64,000 bases of DNA, from assembly GCA_903813345.2 (NCBI GenBank), contig CAIIXF020000001.1, positions 15,579,915 through 15,643,914 on the forward strand. The letters are read 5' to 3'. Under the pieces are notes generated by a model. It searched no databases. It was given only the letters and a program-made list of their open reading frames with translations, and had not been told where the DNA came from. Source of the DNA: Owenia fusiformis (taxonomy: Eukaryota > Annelida > Polychaeta > Sabellida > Oweniidae). A program made the translations under genes and the position numbers. Below are positions 44,840 through 55,349 of the stretch, piece by piece; positions within the stretch are counted from its first letter, which is position 1, and every line of letters begins with the position of its first letter.

Positions 44840-45967
44840 GTATGTAAGAATCATATACACGTCGAATTATTAGCATAAATGTCTCAGTTTGAACGATAAA
44901 TGGAAATATAACACTTCCGGGAAATTTTGTCACAAACGCCTTATGGACTTTTCTCTATTATATTCCCTATATTTTTAGAATATACCATTGATAGTGCTGA
45001 CTGTGCTTCCGGGTTACTTGTGGGACTGAATATTTCCTAAAATTCCATTGGATGCCAAAAAGTTATGGGCGACTTCCGGTGGACAAAGTTGTTTTGAAAA
45101 TATATGTATTTTGGACAATATCTCCATCAGTTGACTTTTAATTACGGTAAGTAGCATACCAAATTTTCCTGCTATAAGAGGCCTTCACTATAGATATACA
45201 TATTAGCACACGCAACACTAACATATCCCAAATATGAAGTAGAACTAGATATCTAATTTTGGACTTTTGAACGGAGATCAGAGATGGAATTTGCACATAT
45301 TTCACTGATTTTGTTCACGGAGTCAAGATTGATTGTAGAAGTATCAGCACCTCACGAAAAGTTCCCCATACAACAGAAAATTTCAAGGACCACCCTCAGG
45401 AACGCCTATCGGTACACCATAAAGAATTACAAAAGCTATGGAAATTACTTGCTGTCGCACATGTAATAAATTCTTAACTCAGTGTATTCAGTGCTCGATT
45501 TTCTCCGTCCTAGAAAGTCCAGATAAAGTGGAATTCGTGTCCATAATGACAAATAAGAACTTAAAAATTTGAAGTGGAATTCACATTGCCGATGTGGATT
45601 GGCTCCCAGAATGCTGCAACATGACACGTGTCAGCTTTCAAAATGCTGTTCCGCCATTTTGAAATCTGTCATGAGTAAATAAGGTTACTTGATGTTGCAT
45701 TCTGGGAGTCAATCCTCCTTGGATCACAAATTCATGAAAACATTCGTTAGATTTGGTAGGGATTCATCCATCATTTGCAGGTATGAAGCTTTGGATTCAT
45801 TTATTGTGCTACTTAAAGTCAATGGGAATTATTTTTCTACCACTTGGGAGAGTTTGAGACACGAAACTTAGAATTTAGCTCATTGTGACAACTTTTGAGG
45901 GTTGAGATTTATTTTTGCACCCCACTTTAGTGGAGTTGTCCTTGTTGTTGTTGGTATCCTGATGGCA
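44840..45967. other. Gene-free stretch after the LTR element
   Basis: Continues the repeat interrupted by the LTR element (AACACTTCCGG at about 44910, and an inverted AGCACTATCAATGG phrase near 44990). Bases 45590-45740 include inverted words (AGAATGCTGCAACAT and ATGTTGCATTCTGG). No gene is supported. Confidence 0.4.
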
Positions 45968-45975
45968 GTATGGTG

Positions 45976-46559
45976 TAGAGGTGTCAAGTATTAACCGGTT
46001 AACCGGTTAACCGCCGATAATGCCTTGACCGGTCTGAGTTTTTATGGGCGGTTAGTTGACCGTGTATAATTCTGTTATTTCCCGCGCTTATTTTGCATGC
46101 TAATCCGTAAGGTTTTATGGTGTCAGTTTCACGTAAGCTACTCATACATGTCATAAGTCCCATAACTCCTTACAAACATCCAATCAGCAACTTTAATCCC
46201 TGCCACATTGCTTTCCCGCGCTTACTTTGCATTTTAATCTGTTTGTTTTTCAAGCGTCAGTTTCATGTGAGCTACTCATACATGTGATAGGTCCGATAAT
46301 TCCTTACAAACATCTAATCAGCAACTTTAATCCCTGCCACAATGCTTTCCCGCGCTTACTTAGATAGAATAGCGTAAAGCTTGACGAACGTAAAAAATAA
46401 ACGCCGATATATCATTTTTCCATTTTTTCAACTTTCAAGATCGAAGATGAAGATTTCATTTGAAATTATAAGTTCAAATTTCCCGCCGGTTAACCGACTT
46501 TAACCGGTAAAAACCCCCGGTTAACCGGTTAATGCTCAAGCGGTTAATTGACACCACTA
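45976..46559. mobile_element. 584-bp hAT-like MITE with AACCGGTT repeats
   Basis: GTATGGTG is duplicated at 45968-45975 and 46560-46567. The TIR begins TAGAGGTGTCAA and is followed by runs of TTAACCGGTTAACC at both ends. The interior has two direct copies of a unit with TCCTTACAAACATC and TTTCCCGCGCTTAC. An 8-bp duplication and TAG-GTGTCAA ends are typical of hAT elements. Confidence 0.85.
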
Positions 46560-46584
46560 GTATGGTGCTATTATGGAGACCCTA

Positions 46585-47291
46585 TCTGTTACAAGACTTA
46601 TGCCTGGCACAACCGTCACCATGTTATTAAGTGTTTTTAAGTTTCGCAAGGATCCTGCCATGACCGTGGTAGTGTTATTGTGATAGCCTGATATAAACGT
46701 GACAATGCTATATTATATTGCATGGCCTGTCATGACTGTGGTAATGTTAAAGCCTGATATGACCGTAACAATGCTATACTATATTGCAAGGCCTGACATG
46801 ACCGTGGTGGTAATGTTAAAGCCTGATATGACCGTGACAATGGTTGCAAGGCCTGTCATGACCGTGGTAATGTTAAAGCCTGATATGACTGTGACAATGG
46901 TTGCAAGGCCTGTCATGACTGTGGTAATGTTAAAGGACAATATGACCATGACAATGGTTATATTAATTGACATTTAGTAGCATGAGAATACTGTAATGAA
47001 AAATTTCATAGTTTATCTTCCTTAATATGTAAATCTAGAATTATATATAATTCTAATCTCATTCAAGAACGTGAACATTGTTACGGTCATATCAGGGTTT
47101 GCCACAGTCATATAAGGCTTTAACATCACCACGGTCATGACAGGCCTTGTAATATAATATAGCATTGTCATGGTTATACCAGGCTTTCACGATAACAAAA
47201 CCACGGTTATGGCAGGATCCTTGCGAAACTTAAAAACACTTAATAACATGGTGACGGTTGTGCCAGGCATATAAGTCTTGCAATAGATAGC
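46585..47291. repeat. Large inverted repeat with 57-bp tandem units
   Basis: 46600-46800 is inverted at about 47090-47285 (shared AAGACTTATGCCTGGCAC and GTTTCGCAAGGATCC). The left arm carries about four tandem units with GACCGTGACAATGGTTGCAA and TGTCATGACTGTGG. Reading frames here follow the repeat on both strands. It looks like a foldback-type non-autonomous element; the exact ends are unclear. Confidence 0.6.
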
Positions 47292-47966
47292 ATGTGCTAT
47301 TAATATTATGTCATCTATTAGTCTCTGTGCTGGTTAATCACTAGATTGCCATAACGCTGTGCCATTCTGATACTCATAGCATTTTTTCTGTTTCACCTGA
47401 AACATGCTCTGATATTATGAGGCACATTCTGTGATCTGAGCACATCAGATGGGAAGAATTACAACTGTCAATAAGTGTGATAGTTATCATGTAATCATTT
47501 ACCTTAATGCCAATATATGTAATTCATCATAAACTAAGATTTAATAAACTAAAATCTTTAAAATTGAACCCTTCAAAGACTGTATCGTGTCCAACGTACG
47601 TGGGTAGGTGGGTATGAGGTAGGAGGTTTTTTATACAAAGCCCTCCATAAGTTTGACAACCTTTTTCCCATAGGCTTAAAGCCCCTCCATCATGTCTATG
47701 TTTATATTTTTATTTTCATAACCTGCAATGAAAAAACTGATAATGAAGGCAGTGATGTAATTTGACTTTATATCCCATACGTCCAAATTTTTTCAATTTT
47801 TTCCTCAATAACAATAGTTTGAAAATGGCTTTGTATAAAAAACCTTATAACCACTTGTGTGGGTTGTAATACAGTCTTTGAAGGGTTTAATTACACTCAA
47901 ATTATTTGTACTGTAAAATTTGTCAAGTCAAAGATTAAATTAGTTTTGAATATGTAAGTGTAATTG

Positions 47967-48423
47967 TGTGATGACCTTCGATAGCAAGCCGCTACTACAG
48001 TATTGTAGTGGCTAGCCCTTATGGCTCAGGGGTAGAGCATCTGACTCGAGAGCGGGAGGTCCTGGGTTCGATTCCTGTATGGGGCATTGAGTTTAGCACA
48101 TTCTCTTTCGAGTCTAGTATCTGGCTCGGTACACTACAGCTCCCCGACGAGTGTGCCCAAGGGTCGTTACATTGGTGTCAGAAGTGGGATTGCCCTTGTG
48201 AATCAGTTACGACGGGACGTCATCTTCTAGGGGGGGATGGTGTGATGACCTTCGATAGCAAGTCGCTACTACAGTCTCAGCTGTAGTGGCTAGCCCTTAT
48301 GGCTCAGGGGTATAGAGTCTGACTCGAGAGCGGGAGGTCCTCGGTTAGCACATTCTCTATCGAGTCTAGTATCTGGCTCGGTACACTACAGCTTCCCGAC
48401 GAGCGTGCCCAAGGGTCGTTACA
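47967..48423 (+). mobile_element. Miniature LTR element (TRIM-like) with tRNA-like LTR
   Basis: LTR1 is 47967-48171 (205 bp) and LTR2 is 48241-48423 (183 bp; a 22-bp deletion explains the difference). Both run TGTGATGACC...GGTCGTTACA. The interior is only 69 bp, but it holds a primer binding site at 48173-48191 (TGGTGTCAGAAGTGGGATT, complementary to the 3' end of tRNA-Leu-CAA with CCA) and a purine tract AGGGGGGGATGG at 48229-48240 directly before LTR2. These are the minimum signals needed for reverse transcription. The flanks ATTG and TTTG are a 4-bp duplication with one mismatch. There is no coding capacity. Confidence 0.8.
48015..48085 (+). other. tRNA-like sequence inside LTR1
   Basis: 71 nt with an A box TGGCTCAGGGG (48022), a perfect B box GGTTCGATTCC (48065), a fully paired D arm (GCTC/GAGC), an anticodon-like loop CTCGAGA and partial acceptor pairing (GCCC/GGGC). 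The acceptor and T stems have mismatches, so it is not a functional tRNA gene. It may serve as an internal RNA polymerase III promoter. In LTR2 the A box is altered and the B box is cut by the 22-bp deletion. Confidence 0.65.
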
Positions 48424-49367
48424 TTTGCTTAACTTTGGATGATAATTCACTATCGATTCCAAATCGAAAATTGATGACTTTGATGAACATTTGAAAATGG
48501 TCATTCCAATGTAAACCAACAATGAGAAAAAGTGGGCTTGGGGCAAATCAGATTTCAGGATATCTATTCAAGAAAGATTAAACCAAAAAATTATTTTATA
48601 TACAAAATTAAATTGCCTAACTTTTTGCATGCTAAGTATTCAGTAAAATTTTGTGTTAATAAATGTGTTAGATAAAGTGAGCAAATTCAATTGTCTACTT
48701 AACTTGTATTTTTTTGTTAGATGGTAAGATATTTTATCATATGATTTGCAGCAAACCTACCATTTCCCATTGGTTTACTTGGGAATACTAGTATCGATTT
48801 TCAAAAATTCATCAATTTTCAACTTATTGTAATTGAGGAAAAAATTAGAAAATATGAATAAAGTTACATATAAAAAATCAAACACAGAGTGAGACTTTGA
48901 CAGATAAACCTATGGGGAAAAAGGTTGCCAAACTTATGGAGGGGAGTGTACCTGTAATAAGAGATTCTTCTTTACTTAGAGATGTCTGAATTGACTTTAT
49001 TGCTGTATTAGATTTCACACTTTTATATGCTATTGACAATGCAGTTTAAGAAGTTGCTCTTTCAGTTAAGCACCCATGGGCATTTAAATGGGAGGGTCTG
49101 CTTGCGATCTAGTGAAAAATGTAGGGTGACTTATAAGGATGAAATATACTGAATACACAATATATAGTGAGTGATGTACCAGTCTCATGGTTTATATTCA
49201 TTGGGTTTTCTCAGTTTCTTTTTTGTATATGAGTTTCTTACAATCCTCAGTCCTTCTTACAATGTGTCCTCTTTAGATAAACCATGGCAATTGCTATATG
49301 CATTTGTGAAATAAATGTTACTCTCTCTTTTCCAGTAGAATCCTGATCTTCTAAGAAAACATACAGC

Positions 49368-49664
49368 ATGTCTGAGAAAGAATGGTGGCGTGAAAAGGCA
49401 GAAGAGGTTGTGATTTACGCAGGGACACACCCGTATGAATTCATTTACTATGTACTGCTGTGCCTCTCCCCTTTCTTCTTCATATCTGCACTGTTATCAT
49501 GGCAACTAGCAAAGCAAATAGAGCAAAAAGAAAGAGCAGAGAAAAAACAGCGCAGGAGAGACGCTAACATAGCAAAAGTAAAAAGTAAACAAAAAGCCTC
49601 AGCAGATAAAGCAGTAGCATCATCTGAAAAGGCGGCCAAGGAGAAAGGCTCAAAGGCAGACTAG
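49368..49664 (+). CDS. SMIM15: Small integral membrane protein 15 homologue
   Basis: 98 residues, single coding exon. The order of features matches SMIM15: an N-terminal WW/EEVV segment, HPYEF, a transmembrane helix (about residues 27-46), then LLSWQLAKQIE followed by a long lysine/glutamate-rich tail. Human SMIM15 is 74 residues, so the basic tail is longer here. The function of the family is unknown; it is a single-pass membrane protein. A TTTCCAG about 30 bp before the ATG suggests a 5' UTR intron. It is convergent with NDUFAF2, as I recall from human. A likely polyadenylation signal AATAAA is at 50514-50519. Confidence 0.88.
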   Translation: MSEKEWWREKAEEVVIYAGTHPYEFIYYVLLCLSPFFFISALLSWQLAKQIEQKERAEKKQRRRDANIAKVKSKQKASADKAVASSEKAAKEKGSKAD

Positions 49665-51488
49665 AATGTTACAAAATCTAGGATGACATTTTAATTCAGG
49701 TTGAAATAATCTTGAGATGCAAGGATTTAAGATGCAAAGATTTACATGTATTGTACACTCAACAGAAACCAGGCTCTTGTGATCGTCATTATGGATTATA
49801 TTATTGTGCCACAGAATGATACATGACATGATGTATATAGAGTCTCCAGACTATAAAGAGAGTGAAATTTATTGCAAACCTTTACAATTCAGCATGCAAG
49901 ACATAACAGATTTGGTGAAATGACACATTAAACACACAAAATCTTCCATGTTTACAGTATATCAATGCCAATAGATTTCCTTTCCTTGGACAATATTTCA
50001 TCATTGTTAATGTTAGTGAACATTCCATCTTGTTCAATGAATACATTAACCTTATCAGATGTAAAATTGTATGTGGGCAGAGCAGTGATGTCAGTTTACA
50101 TGTTTGAGCAGTGGATCATCTGTTGAAGTATTCTAGATGCTTCCTGGTCATCTCAACCCCAAGTCAACTCAACCCCTGTAAAACTCAACTCTTTCGTTTT
50201 GTTCCAATTTTTTCCATGCCTTGTATAGTTAATAATGAGCATGATCTCAGTTTAACTGTCTGTCAAATATTTTAACAAAGTATCATTTAAAATATGCAAA
50301 ATGCTAGATTTTTAACGTAAATGAACCAGAGAATTAAAGGCATTACAGAAATGATTGGGGCTGAGTTTTACAGGGTTGTGTTGACTTGAGGTTGAGTTTT
50401 ACCGGGGTTGAGTTTTACTGGGGTTGAGGTGACTGTGGGTTGAGATGACCTGTCACATTCTAGATGAATAATATTATGTCCACTGCTATTGTAATTGGCT
50501 CAATCTCCATTCCAATAAAATGAAAAATATCAACATCGAAAATATGTAACTTAATCTCTGATGTTTAACCTATCATTTACTCGTCTCCTCATCAAAATAC
50601 ACAAATTTAAACTTTATTTCAGAAACAATTTATTTTCAACTTTCAAACAGTTCATGAATTCATGATAATACAGGTTATAGTGCAGTTTACTATGAAACAG
50701 CTTAATGTGTAACCTACATAAATTCTTAATTTATCAATTTAGTTGAACTTAATTTGCATTAGACCTTTATCTGCAAGTTACCCAATTTAATCTGATAAAA
50801 TAACTTGAACAAATGTATTCCCTGTCAATCATGAGTTTATATGCACATTTATATGTTGTATTCAGCTTACATTTTTTACTTGTAAAGGTCTCAATCATTC
50901 ATTAATCATTGTCATCATTTTAATAAAATGTAAACTATTATTACGAAGTAGTAATAAAGATTATGAATAAATAAAATTCTTGTTATTTACACCATATCAT
51001 GGGGACTATCCAGGCCCCGCTGACATCGCGAGCAATGAGTTCATGTTCGAAGCGGGGCTTAGAGAGATAAAATAAAATTGAAATAAAACATTTTCTATGA
51101 AACTTTTAGTAAGTGAAACTCAGTACAACTTTATTTCATAGTACAATTGCTATTTTAATGGCAGGGCAACAACGTTCTTCAACTACAACTATATTTCATC
51201 ATATCTCTCAAGGCCCTGCTTCTAGCATGAGCTCATTGCTCGCAATGTCAGTGGGAACTTGCTCGCGATTTACGGGACCTGGATAGTCACCGTGCTTACA
51301 TTGGATATGATCATTCATATTAATTAATGAAATTCAACAGGGACACTATATATGGCGAGAGCAACTTGATGTGGCATTGCCATTGATTGTCACACTTTGT
51401 TTAATACAGTACACTGATGAGCTCAGGCAGTTTATTCAATTGTTCATTGTTATTAATATGTATTTCTTAATCAGTGACATATCCTGCG
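49665..51488. other. SMIM15-NDUFAF2 convergent intergenic region
   Basis: SMIM15 3' UTR and spacer. 50150-50460 has repeated AACTCAACCC / GGGTTGAG words in opposite orientations (MITE-like). 51006-51290 is a short inverted element: GACTATCCAGG and CCTGGATAGTC at its ends, and GCGAGCAATGAG near each end. No other gene is seen. Confidence 0.5.
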
Positions 51489-54400
51489 TCACCTGTTATT
51501 GCTGCTATTTTGCTTGGTCTCTCCAGGACTAATTTCATATTCTTCATAAGTTGGATATTTTTCTGGAATTAAATGAACATTCGCATAAGGTTAGTTGATA
51601 GAGCATTTTACATATTTTGGGCTCGTACAAAATCATGGAGGATCAGATCCCAGGGTTTACAACACAATATTTTAATCTCCAAGCTTTCGTTCAATCCTGA
51701 TTTCTACAGCACAAATGAACTGCAAGCAGAATGGCTGATGTTCTTGTGAAATCAATGACAACAATGAAAATGCTATTGTCTGACATTTATAACTGGCTAT
51801 AAATTCATAATCGGTGATCCAAAAGATTTGAACTGATATCTTGATCATTTCTTGTATTTTGAAATTTTTTGTTTGAACAAAAAACCAAAAGTCACCATAT
51901 AGGACAGAATATCAAGTTGGGAACCAATCCTCCTAGTACAAAGAATATTAGACGGTTAGATCCTCTATGAAATGAACACTCATCTACAACGAAGAGTTTC
52001 GGAAAGTAAATAGAACATTCCCTCTACACAGGTTTCACTGTATTTGCTGAATTATCTTAAGTTTATAACTTACTATTGTTAGAATGTCAGAAATTTTGTG
52101 ATACCAACATGCACATCCGATCCTTCAAAAAATTGGGCTGTTTTATGATTATGATACTTTTTAACATGCCTTGTGCAGATATGCAGGTAAAAAATGGCCA
52201 ATACATTGATAATTAAAAAAACTACTGAATTCCTGCATAGGAAAAATATAACTTAAACGAAAGTAGGCATATTCTCTCTAATGAGCGCATAATGCAGTTT
52301 CCAAATTAAAAATTAAAAGGGTAACAAGATATTGAGAGATTTCAATAAGCGTTCATACAAAAAATTCAGAAAAATATGGCCAATAATCTTTAGTTGTTAT
52401 CACTAAAGTTTACAGACCCTACAGCTTCTGTATTGCTTTCTCTGCATTAAATATAACCATCAATTTATATCTTGTTGTGTAATAATCAAAACTTATGCAC
52501 TTCACGTTTTCTTGAGGCCTTAAGTATTAAAGTTGGGCTCATTGGAACTGTTCGCTTATGAGAGAGAATTAACAGTGGGTCATCATTTTAAGAAAATTGT
52601 TTAGGCTACTTACTTTGTTGCTCTAGTCTGGCCTCAGGTGTCTCACTTTCTCTGTGAATTTCTCCAGTTTCTGCCATCTCATCAGACACCTGCAAATAAC
52701 ATTGATCACATTCACAATTTTTAAGTTGATTCTAATTTATAATTGATTTTTGAATAAACTGGACATCTCCTTTCAATCGCTGCCACTTCTTATTTAATCA
52801 TATTTTCAGGCCCTAATCCATATATTTGAATGATGATGTTAGATGCTTACTCTTTTATATTCTGCTTCTAGTCTCTTCCCTTTCTGCTGCTTCATCATCA
52901 TAATTGCTGTGTTTCTTGAAATCTCCTGAAAAATAATGAACAATTAGGCCTATCATAATTTAAATACATTGAAGCCTCATTGGGGGAAGGTTTGAGTACA
53001 CTATGACTATAACACATATCATGAGATTTGACCTTACGGTGAACTTAGTAGTCAAATACCGGACTAGACAGGTTTGAGGCAATTTTTCAAAAGAGCAAAA
53101 AATGATATTTGAGGTTTTCCAATATATTCCATATATTACAGTATAACATAACCAATGGATTTAGCTATTTCGCTTTATTTGTACAGTGAAACCTATGAAG
53201 TGGAACACCTCTAGAAATGGAACACCTCCTAGTGGAGCATTTTTCAGAGTCCCAAACATGTTGAATAAACCTGTCCTCTAGAAGTGGAACACCTCCCAAG
53301 TGGAACACTTTTTAGGGGTAGGGGTACCAAAGGTGTTCCACTAAGACAGGTTTTACTGTATAATATATCACAAACAAACAGACATTTTAACCTGGAGTAG
53401 GGATCCACCACCAATCAAATTATTTTAAAAGCTACGCATATCTAAATGAGAATGTTCATTTCATCCTAGTTGAGGGTCGTAAAACTAATTGAGAGAATAC
53501 CACTTGAGACAGAATAGCAGTGACAATAGAATATAATGTAACACTTTGTAATGTTTTAGCATCAACGCTTTGTAATGTTTCAACATCAATATATATCACA
53601 ATTAAAATCATGTACCCTCCAAACTGATAATATCAGATCACAAAATGTAACCAAAATCCATCATCTGCCAAACACCAAACGTCAAACACCATCCACAAAA
53701 AATAGAGACTATAACAATATGTCACCACTTGTGTTGGTTACATTAAAACAGAAAGATATGAGAGTATCCGAACAATGAAGTGTGGATGAAGAGATAATTT
53801 AACAAACCTCCACTGAAGGTGGCTCACTTCGCCTGTTCTGTAACCAAGCTGCAACGATATAAAAAGCTGCTGTTAGAGTATTATTTACCAACAGATGCGT
53901 CAATGAACATGTGCATAAAAATAAAATAGGTTCATTTGTGTTTTCCTCAGCATTGTCCTGTTAGGTGAAAACATTATGTAGTAATGTAGGGTCATAAAAC
54001 ATTTTTATCTTCCAGTCAATGTGGGAATCAAACTACTGGGATCAAAATCGTTTCATGAGCACCAAATCTGCATGAATATTGTGACTGTAAAAACGTATCA
54101 ATTGCTCTTTTCTTCAATATACATTCTTAGATTAATTTCCTTTACCTGTCCATTCTGTTGGCATCTCTGGATTGTCCCACTCATCGCCACTTGCAGGCTC
54201 AACCCAGCGAATATCTTTTCTTGCACTTGATGCATCTAAAAACACATGTACATGAAGAGCATCTTTGAACATGCCCTAAGCATGAGTACATGCATCTGTG
54301 ATTACATGTATGCTTGGAATCTTTATCCATCACATGAATATATTTCCATGTTAATATGTAAATAAAACAAAGTGACCCGGGCTCAGTGACTGACAATGAA

Positions 54401-55001
54401 CTCACCAAGAGGAAGAAAAAAAACACAGGCCCGTAGCCAGAGGGAGAGCTGAGGGAGCGGAAGCTCCCCCCCCTGGCCAGAAATTCTTTTAAAATCATGC
54501 AGTTTTTCACCATTCTGAGAATTTTTCGCATGATTTTTTGCCAAAATTTTGAAAAAGCTCCCCCTTGGAAAAAAGCTCCCCCTCCTGATAAAAGCTGGCT
54601 ACGGGCAAGGTTGTGATGCTTTAATCGATGTAAGCATATTCCTTACATTTTTCTTTATCTTGATGTGAAATAACAACAAAATATGATATTGGTTAACCCC
54701 GGAAAATAACATAATATTGTATTTGAAGTGATATTAGAAAATTGTGAATCCACCATTTTTGTATATCGATTTTGGACCAATCAGAGACGCGTGTCATCTC
54801 AATACAGGTTTACATCATAAGCATACTACATCTTGGAACCCTGTGGTAAATCCTCCCCTGGAACTCACCTTTCAATTTTTCGAAGTACTTATTTCCTAAA
54901 TGATCTTGGCCAATGAATCTAGTTTTCTTCAGTCCAGTTGCCGGTGTCAAACTTTTGGCAAGATTTTGAATAGCTTTTCTGAAGTAACCAGCTTTTGCCA
55001 T
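51489..55001 (-). CDS. NDUFAF2: NADH dehydrogenase complex I assembly factor 2 (mimitin/B17.2L)
   Basis: Six exons on the minus strand: 54869-55001, 54146-54235, 53808-53848, 52851-52925, 52614-52689 and 51489-51562. All have GT-AG borders and consistent phases, giving 162 residues (human 169). Exon 1 holds FIGQDHLGNKYFE, the NDUFA12-like signature. Exon 2 holds RWVEPASGDEW and MPTEW, and exon 3 AWLQNRRSEPPSVE, which parallels the human protein. The rest is charged and low in complexity, as in the family. NDUFAF2 is a mitochondrial paralogue of NDUFA12 that binds a late complex I intermediate. ATG at 55001 is chosen because the reading frame further upstream has only a TTG. The gene shares a 348-bp divergent promoter with TRIR. 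Confidence 0.93.
53184..53358. mobile_element. 175-bp MITE, pogo/Tigger-like ends
   Basis: CAGTGAAACCT...AGGTTTTACTG flanked by TA on both sides, in NDUFAF2 intron 3. The interior repeats GTGGAACACCTC several times in both directions. The ends and TA duplication fit Tc1/mariner/pogo elements. Confidence 0.8.
53632..53745 (-). repeat. Fragment of the TGTCACCACTTGTGG family
   Basis: AACACCAAACGTCAAACACC and TATGTCACCACTTGTG match the family arm at 2196-2290. It lies in NDUFAF2 intron 3. Confidence 0.5.
54426..54609. mobile_element. 184-bp MITE with GCCCGTAGCCAG ends
   Basis: GCCCGTAGCCAG at the left is inverted as CTGGCTACGGGC at the right, with AGCTCCCCC repeats between. It lies in NDUFAF2 intron 1. 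The ends resemble hAT-type MITEs. The target duplication is not clear. Confidence 0.6.
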
Positions 55002-55349
55002 TTCAAATATTGTCAATAATCAGACAGAAATGTGAGTTATGTAACTGTGTCAGCAAAATATGCTTAACATTGTCGTTGGGATCATGAATTTCCACAGTTT
55101 CAAATAAATTTCTCTAGATTTTAACTCCTCGTCGACATCCGGGCTACTTGAACAGACTCAAACCAAAAAATTTCCTGTCCTAGCTTCTGATTCGTCAATT
55201 AATTGCACGATTTAGAATCTTGACCAATCAAATCTACCGTTGTGTACACATTCGGTACGGAAACAAAATATTGAAATTTTTGTTAAAAAATATTTTGCCA
55301 CAAATGTCTTGAAAGACGGGTGTTTTAGACAAATCGAATATTGAACAAG
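55002..55349. promoter_or_regulatory. Divergent NDUFAF2/TRIR promoter region
   Basis: 348 bp separate the two start codons. It contains a CCAAT box (near 55223) and no transposon. Head-to-head housekeeping genes usually share such a region. No TATA box is evident. Confidence 0.5.

Larger units (their letters stand above)
47640..48955. repeat. Older inverted-repeat element hosting the mini-LTR insertion
   Basis: Arms at about 47641-47682 and 48909-48950 (CCATAAGTTTGACAACC and GGTTGCCAAACTTATGG) plus weaker inner pairing. Another inverted pair, CCCTTCAAAGACTGTAT, occurs at 47569 and in reverse near 47870. The unit is diverged and non-coding. Confidence 0.45.

Noticed and set aside
46699-46977. 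Frames on both strands with repeated MTVVMLKPDMTV-type words
   Set aside because: Artefact of the 57-bp tandem repeat within an inverted element.
48015-48085. A genuine tRNA gene
   Set aside because: A and B boxes are good, but the acceptor and T stems are poorly paired and the sequence lies inside an LTR that is duplicated downstream.
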